61,259 bases of DNA from Bradyrhizobium jicamae (GCF_001440395.1 NZ_LLXZ01000143.1:486-61744), one strand, 5' to 3'; shown: positions 8,749 to 18,110, counted from the first letter of the stretch. Made by a program: numbers and translations. Notes: generated by a model not told the origin, from the letters alone.

Positions 8749-10021
8749 ACATTCCCTTATCTTCTTCCTCCGCCTTCTCGATCAATTCCTCGCTCACCAC
8801 CACGTTTCGCCGCGGCACCAGGAAGAACATCGCCGACGCGCAGGCGATCGAGAGCGCGAAGACCGCGGCGGTCAGCGGCAGCGTGGTGGTGGAGTGGCCG
8901 CCGAGATAGGCGCCGAATTGCGAGACCAGCGCGCCGATGCCCTGCTGCAGAAAACCCATCGCGCCGGAGGCGGTGCCGGCGGCCTCGGGGCGAACGCTGA
9001 TGGCGCCGGCCGCGGCGTTGTTCATCACGAAGGCATTGGCGACCATCACGATCATCTGGGTGCCGAACAGCCAGAGCGGCGCCTGGTTGGTGCCGGTGAT
9101 GCTGAAGACAAGGTTGAGCAGGGCGCCGGCGAATTGCAGCGCCAGCCCGAACCAGATCAGCCGCTCGAGCGACTGGCGCGGCGCGAAGCGGACGCAGAAC
9201 ACGTTGCCGATCAGATAGGCGAATCCCGTCGCCGCGAACCAGGCGCCGTATTCGGCGGTGGTTCGGCCCATCTGCGTCACCACGATGTAAGGCCCGCCGC
9301 CGGCGAACATGAAGATGATCTGCGACGCCAGCACCTGGCACAGCACATAGCCGATGAAGGCGCGATTGCGAACGAGGCTGCCGATGTCGCCGCGAAAGCT
9401 GCTGCTCTGGCTGCGGACGCGGCGCGTCTCGGGCAGTGCGAGGGCGATCAGCACCGCGACGCTGAGCGAAGCCGCCGTGATGAAATAGAAGATGGCGCGC
9501 CAGCCGAACGCGGTTTCCAGCAGGCCGCCGACGAGTGCGCTGAGCATCTGCGCCATCATCATGACCGCGATCACGAGGCTGATCATGGAGCTGATGCGGT
9601 CGCGGCTGTAGAGGTCGCGGATGATGGCGCGGCTCACCACCATGCCGGTGGCGCCGCCCAGCGCCTGCAGGAACCGCGCGGCGATCAGTTGCGGCAGGGT
9701 CTGGGCCAGCGAACAGCCGATGCTGGCCACCACCATCAGGGCGAGGCCGGCGAGCAGCACCGGGCGGCGGCCGAATTTGTCCGACAGCGGCCCCATGATG
9801 AGCTGCGAGCAGGCGATGCCGACCATGTAGAGCGACACCGTCATCTGCGCCACCGAGATGTCGCCGCCGAACGTCGTCGCCAGCACGGGCAGCGCCGGCA
9901 CCAGCATGTAAAGCGAGATCGGCGCGACGCCGGTCATGGCGACCAGCATCAGCAGCATGATTTTCGAGGTCGCAACGGCATTCGCCGCCGCGCCGGGCGG
10001 TTTGCCCACGACGCCGTGCAT
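8744..10021 (-). CDS. Bcr/CflA-family multidrug efflux MFS transporter
   Basis: A 425-residue inner-membrane protein of the major facilitator superfamily, drug:H+ antiporter type with about 12 membrane segments. The early segment SLYMLVPALPVLATTFGGDI, the loop SDKFGRRPVLLAGL (motif A) and the later ALGGATGMVVSRAIIRDLY (motif C region) are typical of Bcr/CflA proteins. The C-terminus is short and charged (EELIEKAEEEDKGML), and the stop codon comes from a palindromic repeat. The substrate is unknown. It is transcribed alone, with pepP upstream on the same strand but separated by a 270-base repeat-containing spacer. Confidence 0.9.
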   Translation of the reverse strand: MHGVVGKPPGAAANAVATSKIMLLMLVAMTGVAPISLYMLVPALPVLATTFGGDISVAQMTVSLYMVGIACSQLIMGPLSDKFGRRPVLLAGLALMVVASIGCSLAQTLPQLIAARFLQALGGATGMVVSRAIIRDLYSRDRISSMISLVIAVMMMAQMLSALVGGLLETAFGWRAIFYFITAASLSVAVLIALALPETRRVRSQSSSFRGDIGSLVRNRAFIGYVLCQVLASQIIFMFAGGGPYIVVTQMGRTTAEYGAWFAATGFAYLIGNVFCVRFAPRQSLERLIWFGLALQFAGALLNLVFSITGTNQAPLWLFGTQMIVMVANAFVMNNAAAGAISVRPEAAGTASGAMGFLQQGIGALVSQFGAYLGGHSTTTLPLTAAVFALSIACASAMFFLVPRRNVVVSEELIEKAEEEDKGML

Positions 10022-10191
10022 TCAGCTCAGATCCTGTTTTGGTTGAACTGACTTTTACCCAGATGGCTCAGCGGGAATAGCGACGTTTCGGCATGCGGCC
10101 ATGCCGAATTGGGGAGGCGGCCACCGGACTGGGCCGCCGGATTCTACTTTGCATGGGGTTGTTTTCGCGGTTTTTGTGTCCGCCGTGGAAA

Positions 10192-10276
10192 GTAGGATGG
10201 GTGGAGCGCAGCGATACCCATCGTCTCACCACGCGCACCGGCATTGATGGGTATCGCTGCGCTCCACCCATCCTAC
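10192..10276. repeat. Long perfect inverted repeat (31-bp arms)
   Basis: Arms at 10192-10222 and 10246-10276 are exact reverse complements (starting GTAGGATGGGTGGAGCGCAG) around a 23-base loop. Two smaller hairpins sit just before it at about 10089-10140 (CGGCATGCGGCCATGCCG and GGCGGCC...GGGCCGCC). The element follows the pepP stop on the minus strand, so it may end or stabilise that transcript. No poly-T tract accompanies it. Confidence 0.8.
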
Positions 10277-10291
10277 GGCTTTAGCCTGTGC

Positions 10292-12127
10292 TCAAAGCGG
10301 CAGCAATGCTGCCGTTGCTTCATCCAGCCACAGCTTGGTGGCGTTGTCGTTGAGATGAGGACGCACCGCGCGGTTGACGCGCTCGTGGTAGTCGTTGAGC
10401 CACTTCAGTTCCGTTGCGCTCAGCATGTTGACGTCGATCAGGCGGCGGTCGATCGGCGCCAGCGTGAGCGTCTCGAAGGCGTTCACCGGCTTCTCGGCGC
10501 CGGGCACGTCGGTGCCGACGACCAGTTCGAGGTTCTCGATCCGGATGCCATAGGCGTCGGTCTTGTAATAGCCGGGCTCGTTGGACAGGATCATGCCGCG
10601 CTTCAGCGGCGTAATGCCGAGTTTCGAGATGCGCGCCGGGCCTTCGTGCACAGAGAGATAGCTGCCGACGCCGTGGCCGGTGCCGTGCTCGAAATCGAGG
10701 CCGGCCTGCCATAGAAATTGGCGCGCAAAGCTGTCGAGCTGCGCGCCGGTGGTGCCGTCGGGAAACACCGCGCGGGCAATTGCGATGTGCCCGCGCAGCA
10801 CGCGGGTGAAGCGGTCGCGCATTTCGTCGGTGGGATTGCCGATCGCAATCGTGCGGGTGACGTCGGTGGTGCCGTCCTCATACTGCGCGCCGGAATCGAT
10901 CAGCAGGAGGTCGCCGGGCACGATGCGCCGGTTGCTCTTGCGGGTGACGCGGTAATGCACGATGGCGCCGTTCGGCCCGGTGCCGGCGATGGTCGGAAAG
11001 GAAACATCCTTCAGCGCGCAGGTCTGGCGGCGGAAGGTTTCCAGCGCCTCGACGGTGTCGATCTCGGTCAGCGCGCCGGACGGAGCCTCGCGGTCGATCC
11101 AGGCGAGGAAGCGCGTCAGCGCCACCGCGTCGCGCTGGTGCGCGGTCCGCGTGCCCTCGATCTCGGTGATGTTCTTCACCGCCTTCAACAGGCTCACCGG
11201 ATCGTTGCCGCGCACCGGTTTGCCCCCGGCGGTCACGATCAGGCGGCTCAGCGCGTCGGCAGCGGTGGCGCTGTCGAGCGCGATCGCCGTGCCGCCGCGT
11301 GCGAGTTCGGTCAGCATGGGCACCAGCGTGTCGGGCTCGCTGACATCGGCGGATTGTTCGAGATGGTCGCGCGTCAGGTTGGAAAGCTTGCGGTGATCGA
11401 TGAAGACGGTGGGGCGGCCGTCCTTCGGCACCAGCGCGTAGGACAGCGGTAGCGGCGTGTGCGAGACGTCGGCGCCGCGGATGTTGAAGGTCCAGGCCAC
11501 CGCGTGGCTATCCGAAAGCACTAGCGCATCGACGCCGAGCTTGTTGATCTCCAACCGGATGCGCTTGAGTTTTTCGGCCTCGATCTCGCCGGAAAACTGC
11601 ACGCCATGAATGGCGACGGGGCCGCGCGGCGGGGCCGGGCGTTCGGTCCAGATCTGGTCCAGCGGGTTGCTCTCGACCGCGATCAGCTCCGCGCCCGCCT
11701 TGGCGCAGGCGGCGGCCAGCCGCTCGGCTGCCGCCGAAGTGTGCAGCCACGGGTCAAAACCGAGGCGGTCGCCGGCCGCAAGGTGCCGGGACAGCCAGTG
11801 TTCCGGCGGCGGATCGGCCAGCGGTTCGATGTGCCAGGCCTTGCGGTCGACCTGCTTGGCGGCCTGCAGCGTGTAGCGGCCATCGACGAAAACGGCGGCC
11901 TCGCGCGTCAGCACGATCGCCATGCCGGCCGAACCGGTGAAGCCGGTGAGCCAGGCCAGCCGCTCTTCGGAGGCCGCGACATACTCGTTTTGCTGCTGAT
12001 CGGCCCGCGGAATCACGAATCCGGTCAGCTTCCGCCGTGCCAGTTCCTCGCGAAAGCTGCCGAGCCGTGCGGCGAGCGCCACGCCGCCTTCGGGTTCTTC
12101 GAATGTCTGGAAATGGGCTTCGAACAT
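10292..12127 (-). CDS. pepP: Xaa-Pro aminopeptidase (M24B)
   Basis: Removes N-terminal residues that precede proline; a cytoplasmic dimetal peptidase. At 611 residues it belongs to the long three-domain form with two N-terminal creatinase-like domains and a C-terminal pita-bread catalytic domain. The metal ligands can be identified in order: two aspartates in LLIDSGAQYEDGTTDVT, the histidine of GTGHGVGSYLSVHEGP, the glutamate of LSNEPGYY and the glutamate of IRIENLEL. No signal peptide. The start at 12127 (MFEAHFQTFEEPEGGVA) fits the long-form family. It appears to be monocistronic. Confidence 0.93.
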   Translation of the reverse strand: MFEAHFQTFEEPEGGVALAARLGSFREELARRKLTGFVIPRADQQQNEYVAASEERLAWLTGFTGSAGMAIVLTREAAVFVDGRYTLQAAKQVDRKAWHIEPLADPPPEHWLSRHLAAGDRLGFDPWLHTSAAAERLAAACAKAGAELIAVESNPLDQIWTERPAPPRGPVAIHGVQFSGEIEAEKLKRIRLEINKLGVDALVLSDSHAVAWTFNIRGADVSHTPLPLSYALVPKDGRPTVFIDHRKLSNLTRDHLEQSADVSEPDTLVPMLTELARGGTAIALDSATAADALSRLIVTAGGKPVRGNDPVSLLKAVKNITEIEGTRTAHQRDAVALTRFLAWIDREAPSGALTEIDTVEALETFRRQTCALKDVSFPTIAGTGPNGAIVHYRVTRKSNRRIVPGDLLLIDSGAQYEDGTTDVTRTIAIGNPTDEMRDRFTRVLRGHIAIARAVFPDGTTGAQLDSFARQFLWQAGLDFEHGTGHGVGSYLSVHEGPARISKLGITPLKRGMILSNEPGYYKTDAYGIRIENLELVVGTDVPGAEKPVNAFETLTLAPIDRRLIDVNMLSATELKWLNDYHERVNRAVRPHLNDNATKLWLDEATAALLPL

Positions 12128-12315
12128 CGCCGGTCACTTTAGGGTTTGGGTGGAGAGGTCCGCAATCGGGCGGAGTTCGCCACAATTTGGCATATTCCGT
12201 GCTTCATTATATCCGTCCGCGTTAGTCGGACGAATGGTTTTGCGCCCCAGGCCGTTCGGCTCAAGATACCGGGAGGCTCAAGGAGTGTTTCAACTCAACG
12301 AAGAGGGGATACACC
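12128..12315. promoter_or_regulatory. Divergent spacer between pepP and a small gene
   Basis: This spacer must hold the promoters of pepP (minus) and of the small plus-strand gene at 12316. A short hairpin, CGTCCG around seven bases and CGGACG, lies at about 12210-12231. A clear ribosome binding site (AGAGGGG) precedes the ATG at 12316. I see no assignable promoter hexamers. Confidence 0.35.
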
Positions 12316-12507
12316 ATGCCTGCTTTCATGTTTGAGAAGATTGCACCACCACCGGCCGATCGCGGCCCGGTCCCGCCGGTCGCCAACAAGAAACAGCGCG
12401 GCGTCATCGTTCAGATCCTCGACCGGTTCGCGGAAGCGCGCGTCAAACGGTCTTTGGAGGAAGAGAAGGGCGTTATCGCCCGCAATCGGAACAGATCGTC
12501 CGAATAG
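12316..12507 (+). CDS. Small basic hypothetical protein
   Basis: A 63-residue protein, MPAFMFEKIAPPPADRGPVP at the start, then a proline-rich linker and a charged, probably helical C-terminus (RGVIVQILDRFAEARVKRSL). The evidence that it is real is the good ribosome binding site AGAGGGG seven bases before the ATG and a placement that neatly fills the gap between pepP and prmA. No known domain, signal peptide or membrane segment. It ends four bases before the convergent prmA stop. Confidence 0.5.
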   Translation: MPAFMFEKIAPPPADRGPVPPVANKKQRGVIVQILDRFAEARVKRSLEEEKGVIARNRNRSSE

Positions 12508-12511
12508 AATT

Positions 12512-13402
12512 TCAGTTCACCTTGCGCAGCAGCAGGCTGCTCCAGCCTTCGATGCGCAGGTGGCGAACCGGCACCAGCCCGCGCGCCCGGTAGGCGGCGA
12601 TCACGGCAGGCGCCTGATGCGTCAGCAGCCCCGAGAGGATGACCAGTGCCGACGGCGCCAGATGCCGCGCCATCGGCCCCGCCAGTTGCCGCAACGGATT
12701 GGCGAGAATGTTCGCCAGCACCAGATCGAACGGCGCGGCCTGTGCAAACTGCGGCGCCGAGAAGCCGGTGGCGCGAACCGCCCGCACCAGATGTCCCGCC
12801 ACGTTCAGCCGCGCATTGTCGCGCGCGACCTGCACCGAGGGCGGATCGATATCGCTGGCCAGGATCTTTTCATGCAGCGCCTTGGCCGCCGCGATCGCCA
12901 GCACGCCGGTGCCGGTGCCGAGATCGAGCACGCGGCGCGGGCGCCAGGCCTTCAAGACATGATCAAGCAGCAGCAGGCAGCCGCGCGTGGTGCCGTGATG
13001 GCCGGTGCCGAACGCCAGCGCCGCCTCGATCTCGATGCCGAGCTTGTTGGGTGCGACCCGCTCGCGGTCATGCTGGCCGTGGACGACGAAGCGCCCGGCG
13101 GGCACGGGTACGAGGTCTTCGAGACTGGCCCTGACCCAGTCCTTGGCCTCCACCGTGTCGAAGACGATGCCCGCGGCGATATCGGCGCCTGCGGCATTGG
13201 CCACGAGTTCGTGCATCAGCGCCTGGTCGGGTGCTTCCGCAAAATGCACCGTGACGTCCCATCGCCCATCCGGCCGTTCGAACGCGGCAATTGCGGCCTG
13301 GCCTTCAAAAAAAATTTCAGTCAGGACATCAACGACACCCCTGGCTGCATGCTCGTCACCGACGGCAAAATTGACGCGGTGTGTAGGCGCGCGGTAAGTC
13401 AT
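12512..13402 (-). CDS. prmA: Ribosomal protein L11 methyltransferase PrmA
   Basis: Trimethylates ribosomal protein L11 using S-adenosylmethionine. The 296-residue product has the N-terminal L11-recognition domain and a C-terminal Rossmann methyltransferase domain, with motif I VLDLGTGTGVLAIAAAK near residue 165 and the catalytic-loop motif NILANPL near 220. FGTGHHGTTRGCL just before motif I is characteristic of PrmA (GTGxHxTT). The ATG at 13402 gives the expected MTYRAPTHRV start. Confidence 0.94.
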   Translation of the reverse strand: MTYRAPTHRVNFAVGDEHAARGVVDVLTEIFFEGQAAIAAFERPDGRWDVTVHFAEAPDQALMHELVANAAGADIAAGIVFDTVEAKDWVRASLEDLVPVPAGRFVVHGQHDRERVAPNKLGIEIEAALAFGTGHHGTTRGCLLLLDHVLKAWRPRRVLDLGTGTGVLAIAAAKALHEKILASDIDPPSVQVARDNARLNVAGHLVRAVRATGFSAPQFAQAAPFDLVLANILANPLRQLAGPMARHLAPSALVILSGLLTHQAPAVIAAYRARGLVPVRHLRIEGWSSLLLRKVN

Positions 13403-13534
13403 TGAATAACCTTGGGAAAAGACGGGAGCTCGATTGGAGGCGGGGTAGTTCGGTTAAATTTGAGCAAATTTCACGTTGCAATACTCGGAAAAGTTGCAGC
13501 TCCGACGTTAGAGCAGCCTTAGATTCATTCTCGT

Positions 13535-13566
13535 AGGTTCCCGGACAGGAACTGCAGGGGGAACCT
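13535..13566 (+). promoter_or_regulatory. Hairpin in the leader of the Flp pilin gene
   Basis: AGGTTCCC and GGGGAACCT face each other across about 15 bases, roughly 40 bases before the pilin ATG. It is probably part of the 5' untranslated RNA and could protect the message or mask translation; this is inference from its position. Confidence 0.35.
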
Positions 13567-13604
13567 CGGTTCCACGAACATCAACCCAGGTCGGAACCAA
13601 CCAA

Positions 13605-13766
13605 ATGTCGATCATCAAGTCATTCCTCAAGGACGAGTCGGGCGCCACGGCCATCGAGTATGGCCTGATCGCAGCAGGGATCGCGATTGCGATCATCACC
13701 GCCGTGAACGGTCTCGGCACCAAGCTGAGCTCGAACTTCGATACCATCAGCTCCTCGCTGAAGTAA
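13605..13766 (+). CDS. Flp-family type IVb pilin
   Basis: A 53-residue pilin precursor. The short basic leader is followed by the conserved G-A-T-A-IEYGLIAAGIAIAII segment, with the Glu at +5 and Tyr at +6 of the mature pilin as in Flp pilins; prepilin peptidase would cut after the glycine of ESG. The hydrophobic helix covers the next 20 residues and a short hydrophilic tail ends in SSSLK. No tad/cpa assembly genes are nearby, so secretion must depend on genes elsewhere. Its own terminator at 13788 shows that it is a single-gene transcript. Confidence 0.92.
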   Translation: MSIIKSFLKDESGATAIEYGLIAAGIAIAIITAVNGLGTKLSSNFDTISSSLK

Positions 13767-13787
13767 TCGCCAGCTTCGGGGGCATTT

Positions 13788-13829
13788 CGGGGCCGGGCGC
13801 GTCGAGCGCGCCCGGTCCCGTTATTTTTG
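13788..13829 (+). terminator. Rho-independent terminator of the Flp gene
   Basis: GGGGCCGGGCGCG and GCGCGCCCGGTCCC form a strong stem around the loop TCGA, followed by TTATTTTT. It begins 22 bases after the pilin stop. This is one of the clearest intrinsic terminators in the window. Confidence 0.85.
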
Positions 13830-14069
13830 GGCCGGCATTGTCGGTCATTTCCACCGCCTATCCACAGTCGAGCAGGGCCTAGCTGATCCAGTTATCCCTG
13901 TCGCCATACCGATGCCGTCCACCGCCGCCACGGCGGGTTTTCGACACCCGGTCCACAGGCTTTCCCGCCCCGTTACCCACCGGCCGTCCACAGCTTGTCC
14001 ACATCCGCTCTGAAGACGAGCCGCCGTGGCGGGTTAAGATTTCGTTCACCACGCGGTGCGTTTGTCAGC
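13830..14069. other. Spacer with DnaA-box-like sequences
   Basis: No gene is seen. The stretch contains CTATCCACA (about 13857), GTCCACA twice (about 13950 and 13987) and TTGTCCACA (about 13996), all in the same orientation. Two of the four are one mismatch from the DnaA box TTATCCACA; the other two are weak. AT content is not raised, so an origin is unlikely. Confidence 0.3.
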
Positions 14070-15671
14070 CTATCCGAACAGCGCGCGGTGATCGCCCAGG
14101 ATCACCTTCGCGGCGTTGTGGCCGGGGGCGCCGGTGACGCCGCCGCCGGGATGCGCGCCCGAGCCGCAGTGGTAGAGTCCCCTCAGCGGCCCGCGATAAT
14201 CGGCATGGCCCAGCATCGGCCGCGCCGAGAACAATTGGTTGAGCGTCAGCGCGCCGTGGAAGATGTCGCCGCCGAGCAGGCCGAACTGCCGTTCCAGATC
14301 CAGCGGCGACAGCACCTGACGGCCGATGACGCTGGCCGCGAAACCCGGTGCGAATTTATCCACGGTCGCGATCATGAGGTCGGCGACTTCCTCGCGATGA
14401 TCGTCCCATGATTTCCCGTCCGGCAATTCCGGCGCGACGTGCTGGCAGAACAGGCTCGCGACATGCTGTCCATCAGGCGCGAGCGACGGATCCAGCGTCG
14501 AGGGGATCAGCAGTTCCACGACAGGTTCGCGGCTCCAGCCATGGCTGCGCGCGTCGAGCCAGGCGCGGTCCATGTAATCGAGGCTCGGCGCGAGGATGAT
14601 GCCGGCGGTGAGATGATCGCCGGCGCCGGGCAGGGCGGTGAAAGAGGGCAGGGCATTGAGCGCGACGTTCATCCGGAACGTGCCTGATGCGTTGCGCCAG
14701 CGCCCGATGCGCTCGAGGAATTCCGGCGCCAGTGCGTTCGACGGCACCAGCCGCGTATACAGCAATTTCGGATTGACGCCGGAGACGATGTATTTCGCGC
14801 GGACGGTGGTGCCGTTGTCGAGGATGACGCCCGCGGCGCGACCACCCTCGACGATCACCTCGCGCACGCCGGCTTCGGTTTCGATCTCCGCTCCAGCCCC
14901 GCGCGCCGCGCGCGCCATCGCCTGCGTGATCGCGCCCATGCCGCCGATCGCGTGGCCCCACACACCCTTCTTGCCGTTCACCTCGCCGAACGCATGGTGC
15001 AGCATCACGTAAGCCGAGCCGGCGGCGTAAGGGCTGGCGTAATTGCCGACGATGGCATCGAAGCCGAACAGCGCCTTCACCAGGTCGTTCTCGAAACGCT
15101 CGTCCAGCATCTCGCCGGCCGAGCGCGTGAACAGGTCGAGCAGGCTGCGCTGCTGTTCGAGCGTGAGGCTGCGCAGGATTCCGGCCGTGCCCATGGCGTT
15201 GAAGGCTTCGCGGATCGCGCCGATGCCGAACCCCTCGACGAGGTTCGGCGGCGCGCGCAGCACGAATTGCCGCAACACGTCGGCGATGGCCTCCAGTTCG
15301 CGCGAGAAGGCGTCGATACGTGCGGCATCGTGTTTGCTGAGTTTTTCGACCGAGGCCAGCGTGCGGCCTTCGCCGGTGAGGAGATAGCTGCCGTCGGGCG
15401 CGGGCAGGAAATTCTGCGCGCGGCGTTCGACGACGCGCAGGCCGTGTTCGGCGAGTTTCAGGTCCGCCATGACCTGCGGATTGAGCAGGCTGACCGTATA
15501 GGCGGCGACCGAATTGCGGAAACCAGGATGGAATTCTTCCGTCACCGCGGCACCGCCGACAGCCTTGCGGCGCTCGACAACTTTCACGCGCAGGCCGGCC
15601 ATCGCGAGATAGGCGGCGCAGGTGAGGCCGTTATGCCCCGCACCGATGATGACGACTTCGGTTTCGTTCAT
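14070..15671 (-). CDS. Phytoene-desaturase-like FAD oxidoreductase
   Basis: A 533-residue FAD/NAD-dependent amine-oxidase/phytoene-dehydrogenase superfamily protein. The dinucleotide-binding motif VVIIGAGHNGLTCAAYLA is at residues 6-23, followed by VVERRKAVGGAAVTEEFHPG. The C-terminal FAD motif includes GLYHCGSGAHPGGGVTGAPG near residue 500, the form seen in PYROXD2-like proteins rather than in true CrtI enzymes. No carotenoid genes are nearby, so a carotenoid role is not supported. The substrate is unknown. It is transcribed divergently from the MFS/spermidine-synthase fusion gene. Confidence 0.85.
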   Translation of the reverse strand: MNETEVVIIGAGHNGLTCAAYLAMAGLRVKVVERRKAVGGAAVTEEFHPGFRNSVAAYTVSLLNPQVMADLKLAEHGLRVVERRAQNFLPAPDGSYLLTGEGRTLASVEKLSKHDAARIDAFSRELEAIADVLRQFVLRAPPNLVEGFGIGAIREAFNAMGTAGILRSLTLEQQRSLLDLFTRSAGEMLDERFENDLVKALFGFDAIVGNYASPYAAGSAYVMLHHAFGEVNGKKGVWGHAIGGMGAITQAMARAARGAGAEIETEAGVREVIVEGGRAAGVILDNGTTVRAKYIVSGVNPKLLYTRLVPSNALAPEFLERIGRWRNASGTFRMNVALNALPSFTALPGAGDHLTAGIILAPSLDYMDRAWLDARSHGWSREPVVELLIPSTLDPSLAPDGQHVASLFCQHVAPELPDGKSWDDHREEVADLMIATVDKFAPGFAASVIGRQVLSPLDLERQFGLLGGDIFHGALTLNQLFSARPMLGHADYRGPLRGLYHCGSGAHPGGGVTGAPGHNAAKVILGDHRALFG

Positions 15672-15848
15672 GTGCGCTTCAAGAAGGTTTGATTAGGGCG
15701 TGCTGTCGCGCCGTCCCGGCGCCCCGTCAAGTCCATCATTCCGCAGTTCCTTGCTAGCCATATTGCCATATGCTCCAATCCATGCTTCCGACACAACCTG
15801 CCGGAATGCTCGCCGCCGGCCCCCTGCCGGGTTCAAGCCGGAGCTTTC

Positions 15849-18110
15849 ATGACTTCTGAGCCGTCTGCCTCGCGAAACCGGCTGGTGCTGGTCGTCTATA
15901 CCGCCGCGATCTTCGTCAGCGCGCTGCTGCTGTTTTCGGTGCAGCCTCTGTTCACCAAAATGGTGCTGCCGCGGCTCGGGGGCTCTCCGGCTGTCTGGTC
16001 GGTGGCGATGGTGTTCTTCCAGTCGCTGCTGCTCGGCGGCTATGCCTATGCGCATTTCCTGATGCAACTTCGCAACCGCACGATGCCGGTGGTGGTCCAT
16101 CTGGTGCTGCTCGCCGTTGCGATGCTGACGCTGCCGCTGTCGATTGCGAGCGGGTGGGGCGATCCGCCGACGTCTGGCTATGCGCTGTGGCTGCTCGGCC
16201 TGTTCGCGGTGTCGATCGGGTTGCCGTTCTTTGCGCTCGCGGCCAACAACCCGCTGCTGCAGGCCTGGTTCGTCCGCACCGGGCACCCCAACGGTCCCGA
16301 TCCGTACTTCCTCTACGCTTCCTCCAATATCGGCAGCTTTCTGGCGCTGTTGTCCTATCCGGTGCTGCTGGAGCCGATGTTCACGCTGCGCACGCAGAAC
16401 CTGATCTGGACCGGCGGCTACGGCCTCTTGATCCTGCTGATCGCCACCTGCGGCGTGCTGCTGCTGCGCTCGCCGGCGAAGGCCGCGGAACTGAACATGC
16501 CGGCCGACGATAGCGACGCGCCGGCGCCATCCTGGCTGCTGCGTGCACGCTGGATCTTTTTGGCGGCCGTGCCGTCGGGGCTGCTGATCGCGGTAACCGC
16601 GCATATTTCCACCGACGTCGCTGCTGCGCCGTTACTGTGGGTGCTGCCGCTGTCGCTCTATCTCTTGACCTGGGTGCTGGTGTTCCAGTCGCGCCCGCTG
16701 TTGCCGCACAAATGGATGCTGCTGGCGCAGCCGCTGGCGATCGCCGGCGTCGTGGTGCTGCTCGCCTTCGGCGGCGAACAGAACCTGCTGCTGACGCTCG
16801 GCGGACATCAGCTCTGCTTCTTCGTCATCGCGATGGCCTGCCATGGCGAATTGGCGCGCACGCGCCCCGCAGCGAAATATCTCACCGGCTTCTATGTCGC
16901 GCTGTCGTTCGGCGGCATGGTCGGCGGGCTCTTCGCCGGCCTGATTGCGCCGTTCACCTTCTCATGGGTCGCGGAGTATCCGATCCTGCTGGCGCTGGCG
17001 GCGCTGTGCCGGCCGCCCGGCAATGAACGCCTGCCGCGCTGGAGTCGATGGTACTGGCCGTTCCTGGCCGCGCTGGCGGTGGTATTGATCGCACCGACCT
17101 ATTCCACCGGGAAAGTGTTCAATTGGCTCGACACCAACAGGGTCTGGGTGATCGGCGCCGTTGGCGTGCTCTCGGCGCTGTTGGCGCTTGGATTGAATGC
17201 CAACCGCTGGAAGATCTTCGCAACCGTCGTGGTGGCGCTGGTGCTGCTGCGCGCCTACCCCTCCGATGAGGGACGGGTGGAAACGGTGCGCAGCTTCTTC
17301 GGCGTCCACAAGATCGTGGTGACGCCGAACGGCCAGTATCACGTGCTGATGCACGGCACCACGATCCACGGCGCCGAGAAATTCAAGAACGACGACGGCA
17401 CGCCGGTCACCGGCCAGCCGGAGCCGATCACCTACTACCACAAGGACGGCGGCATCGGTCAGGCGATCACCGCGATCCGCGAGCGCAAGGGCGCGCCGCT
17501 GCGGGTGGCCGTGATCGGGCTCGGCTCCGGCACGCTGACCTGCGCCGCCGAGCCCGGTGAGGAATGGAAATTCTTCGAGATCGACCAGACCATGGTCGAT
17601 ACCGCGCGCGACCCGAAATATTTCACCTACATTCAGGTCTGCGAGCCGAATCTGGAACCCGTGATCGGCGATGCCCGGCTGACCTTCGCGCGCGAGCCGA
17701 ACGGGGTCTATGATCTGATCATCGTCGACGCCTATTCGTCGGATGCGATTCCGATTCATCTGGCGACCGAAGAGGCGATGGAGATCTACAAGTCCAAGCT
17801 GGCGCCGCAGGGCGCGGTGGTGATGCACGTCTCCAACCGGCACCTGGAATTGTCGAGCGTCGTCGTCGGCATCGCCGATGCCAACGATCTGAAGAGCTGG
17901 GTCTACAGTGAGGATACCAACCGCGACAGCGAATACATCTTCTCGACCTCGGTCGTGGTTTCGGCACGGGAAGAGACCGATGTCGGCAAGCTGGCGTCGT
18001 CGGATCAATGGGCGCTGACCGAAGCCGAAGACAACGAGCGGGTCTGGACCGACGATTATTCCAACGTGCTGGGCGCGGTGTGGCGGCGGCTCAGGAAAGG
18101 CGAGGAATAG
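15849..18110 (+). CDS. Membrane transporter/spermidine-synthase-like fusion protein
   Basis: A 753-residue protein with two parts. Residues 1 to about 480 are a multi-pass membrane region that starts LVLVVYTAAIFVSALLLFSV and carries VQPLFTKMVLPRLGGSPAVW, a hallmark of this fusion family. Residues from about 550 form a spermidine-synthase-like Rossmann domain: VAVIGLGSGTLTCAAEPGEE, the acidic FFEID, and IIVDAYSSDAIPIHLATEEA. The family is common but its reaction is not established; true polyamine synthesis is not implied. The start at 15849 follows a spacer of about 175 bases from the divergent oxidoreductase gene. Confidence 0.85.
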   Translation: MTSEPSASRNRLVLVVYTAAIFVSALLLFSVQPLFTKMVLPRLGGSPAVWSVAMVFFQSLLLGGYAYAHFLMQLRNRTMPVVVHLVLLAVAMLTLPLSIASGWGDPPTSGYALWLLGLFAVSIGLPFFALAANNPLLQAWFVRTGHPNGPDPYFLYASSNIGSFLALLSYPVLLEPMFTLRTQNLIWTGGYGLLILLIATCGVLLLRSPAKAAELNMPADDSDAPAPSWLLRARWIFLAAVPSGLLIAVTAHISTDVAAAPLLWVLPLSLYLLTWVLVFQSRPLLPHKWMLLAQPLAIAGVVVLLAFGGEQNLLLTLGGHQLCFFVIAMACHGELARTRPAAKYLTGFYVALSFGGMVGGLFAGLIAPFTFSWVAEYPILLALAALCRPPGNERLPRWSRWYWPFLAALAVVLIAPTYSTGKVFNWLDTNRVWVIGAVGVLSALLALGLNANRWKIFATVVVALVLLRAYPSDEGRVETVRSFFGVHKIVVTPNGQYHVLMHGTTIHGAEKFKNDDGTPVTGQPEPITYYHKDGGIGQAITAIRERKGAPLRVAVIGLGSGTLTCAAEPGEEWKFFEIDQTMVDTARDPKYFTYIQVCEPNLEPVIGDARLTFAREPNGVYDLIIVDAYSSDAIPIHLATEEAMEIYKSKLAPQGAVVMHVSNRHLELSSVVVGIADANDLKSWVYSEDTNRDSEYIFSTSVVVSAREETDVGKLASSDQWALTEAEDNERVWTDDYSNVLGAVWRRLRKGEE

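Noticed and set aside
8486..10051. 521-residue frame on the plus strand, rich in Arg, His, Asp and Gln
   Set aside because: It is the antisense shadow of the MFS transporter at 8744-10021, which has proper family motifs; the composition is the usual product of a GC-rich complementary strand.
14070..15671. Carotenoid phytoene desaturase CrtI
   Set aside because: The C-terminal motif fits PYROXD2-like oxidoreductases and there are no crt genes nearby.
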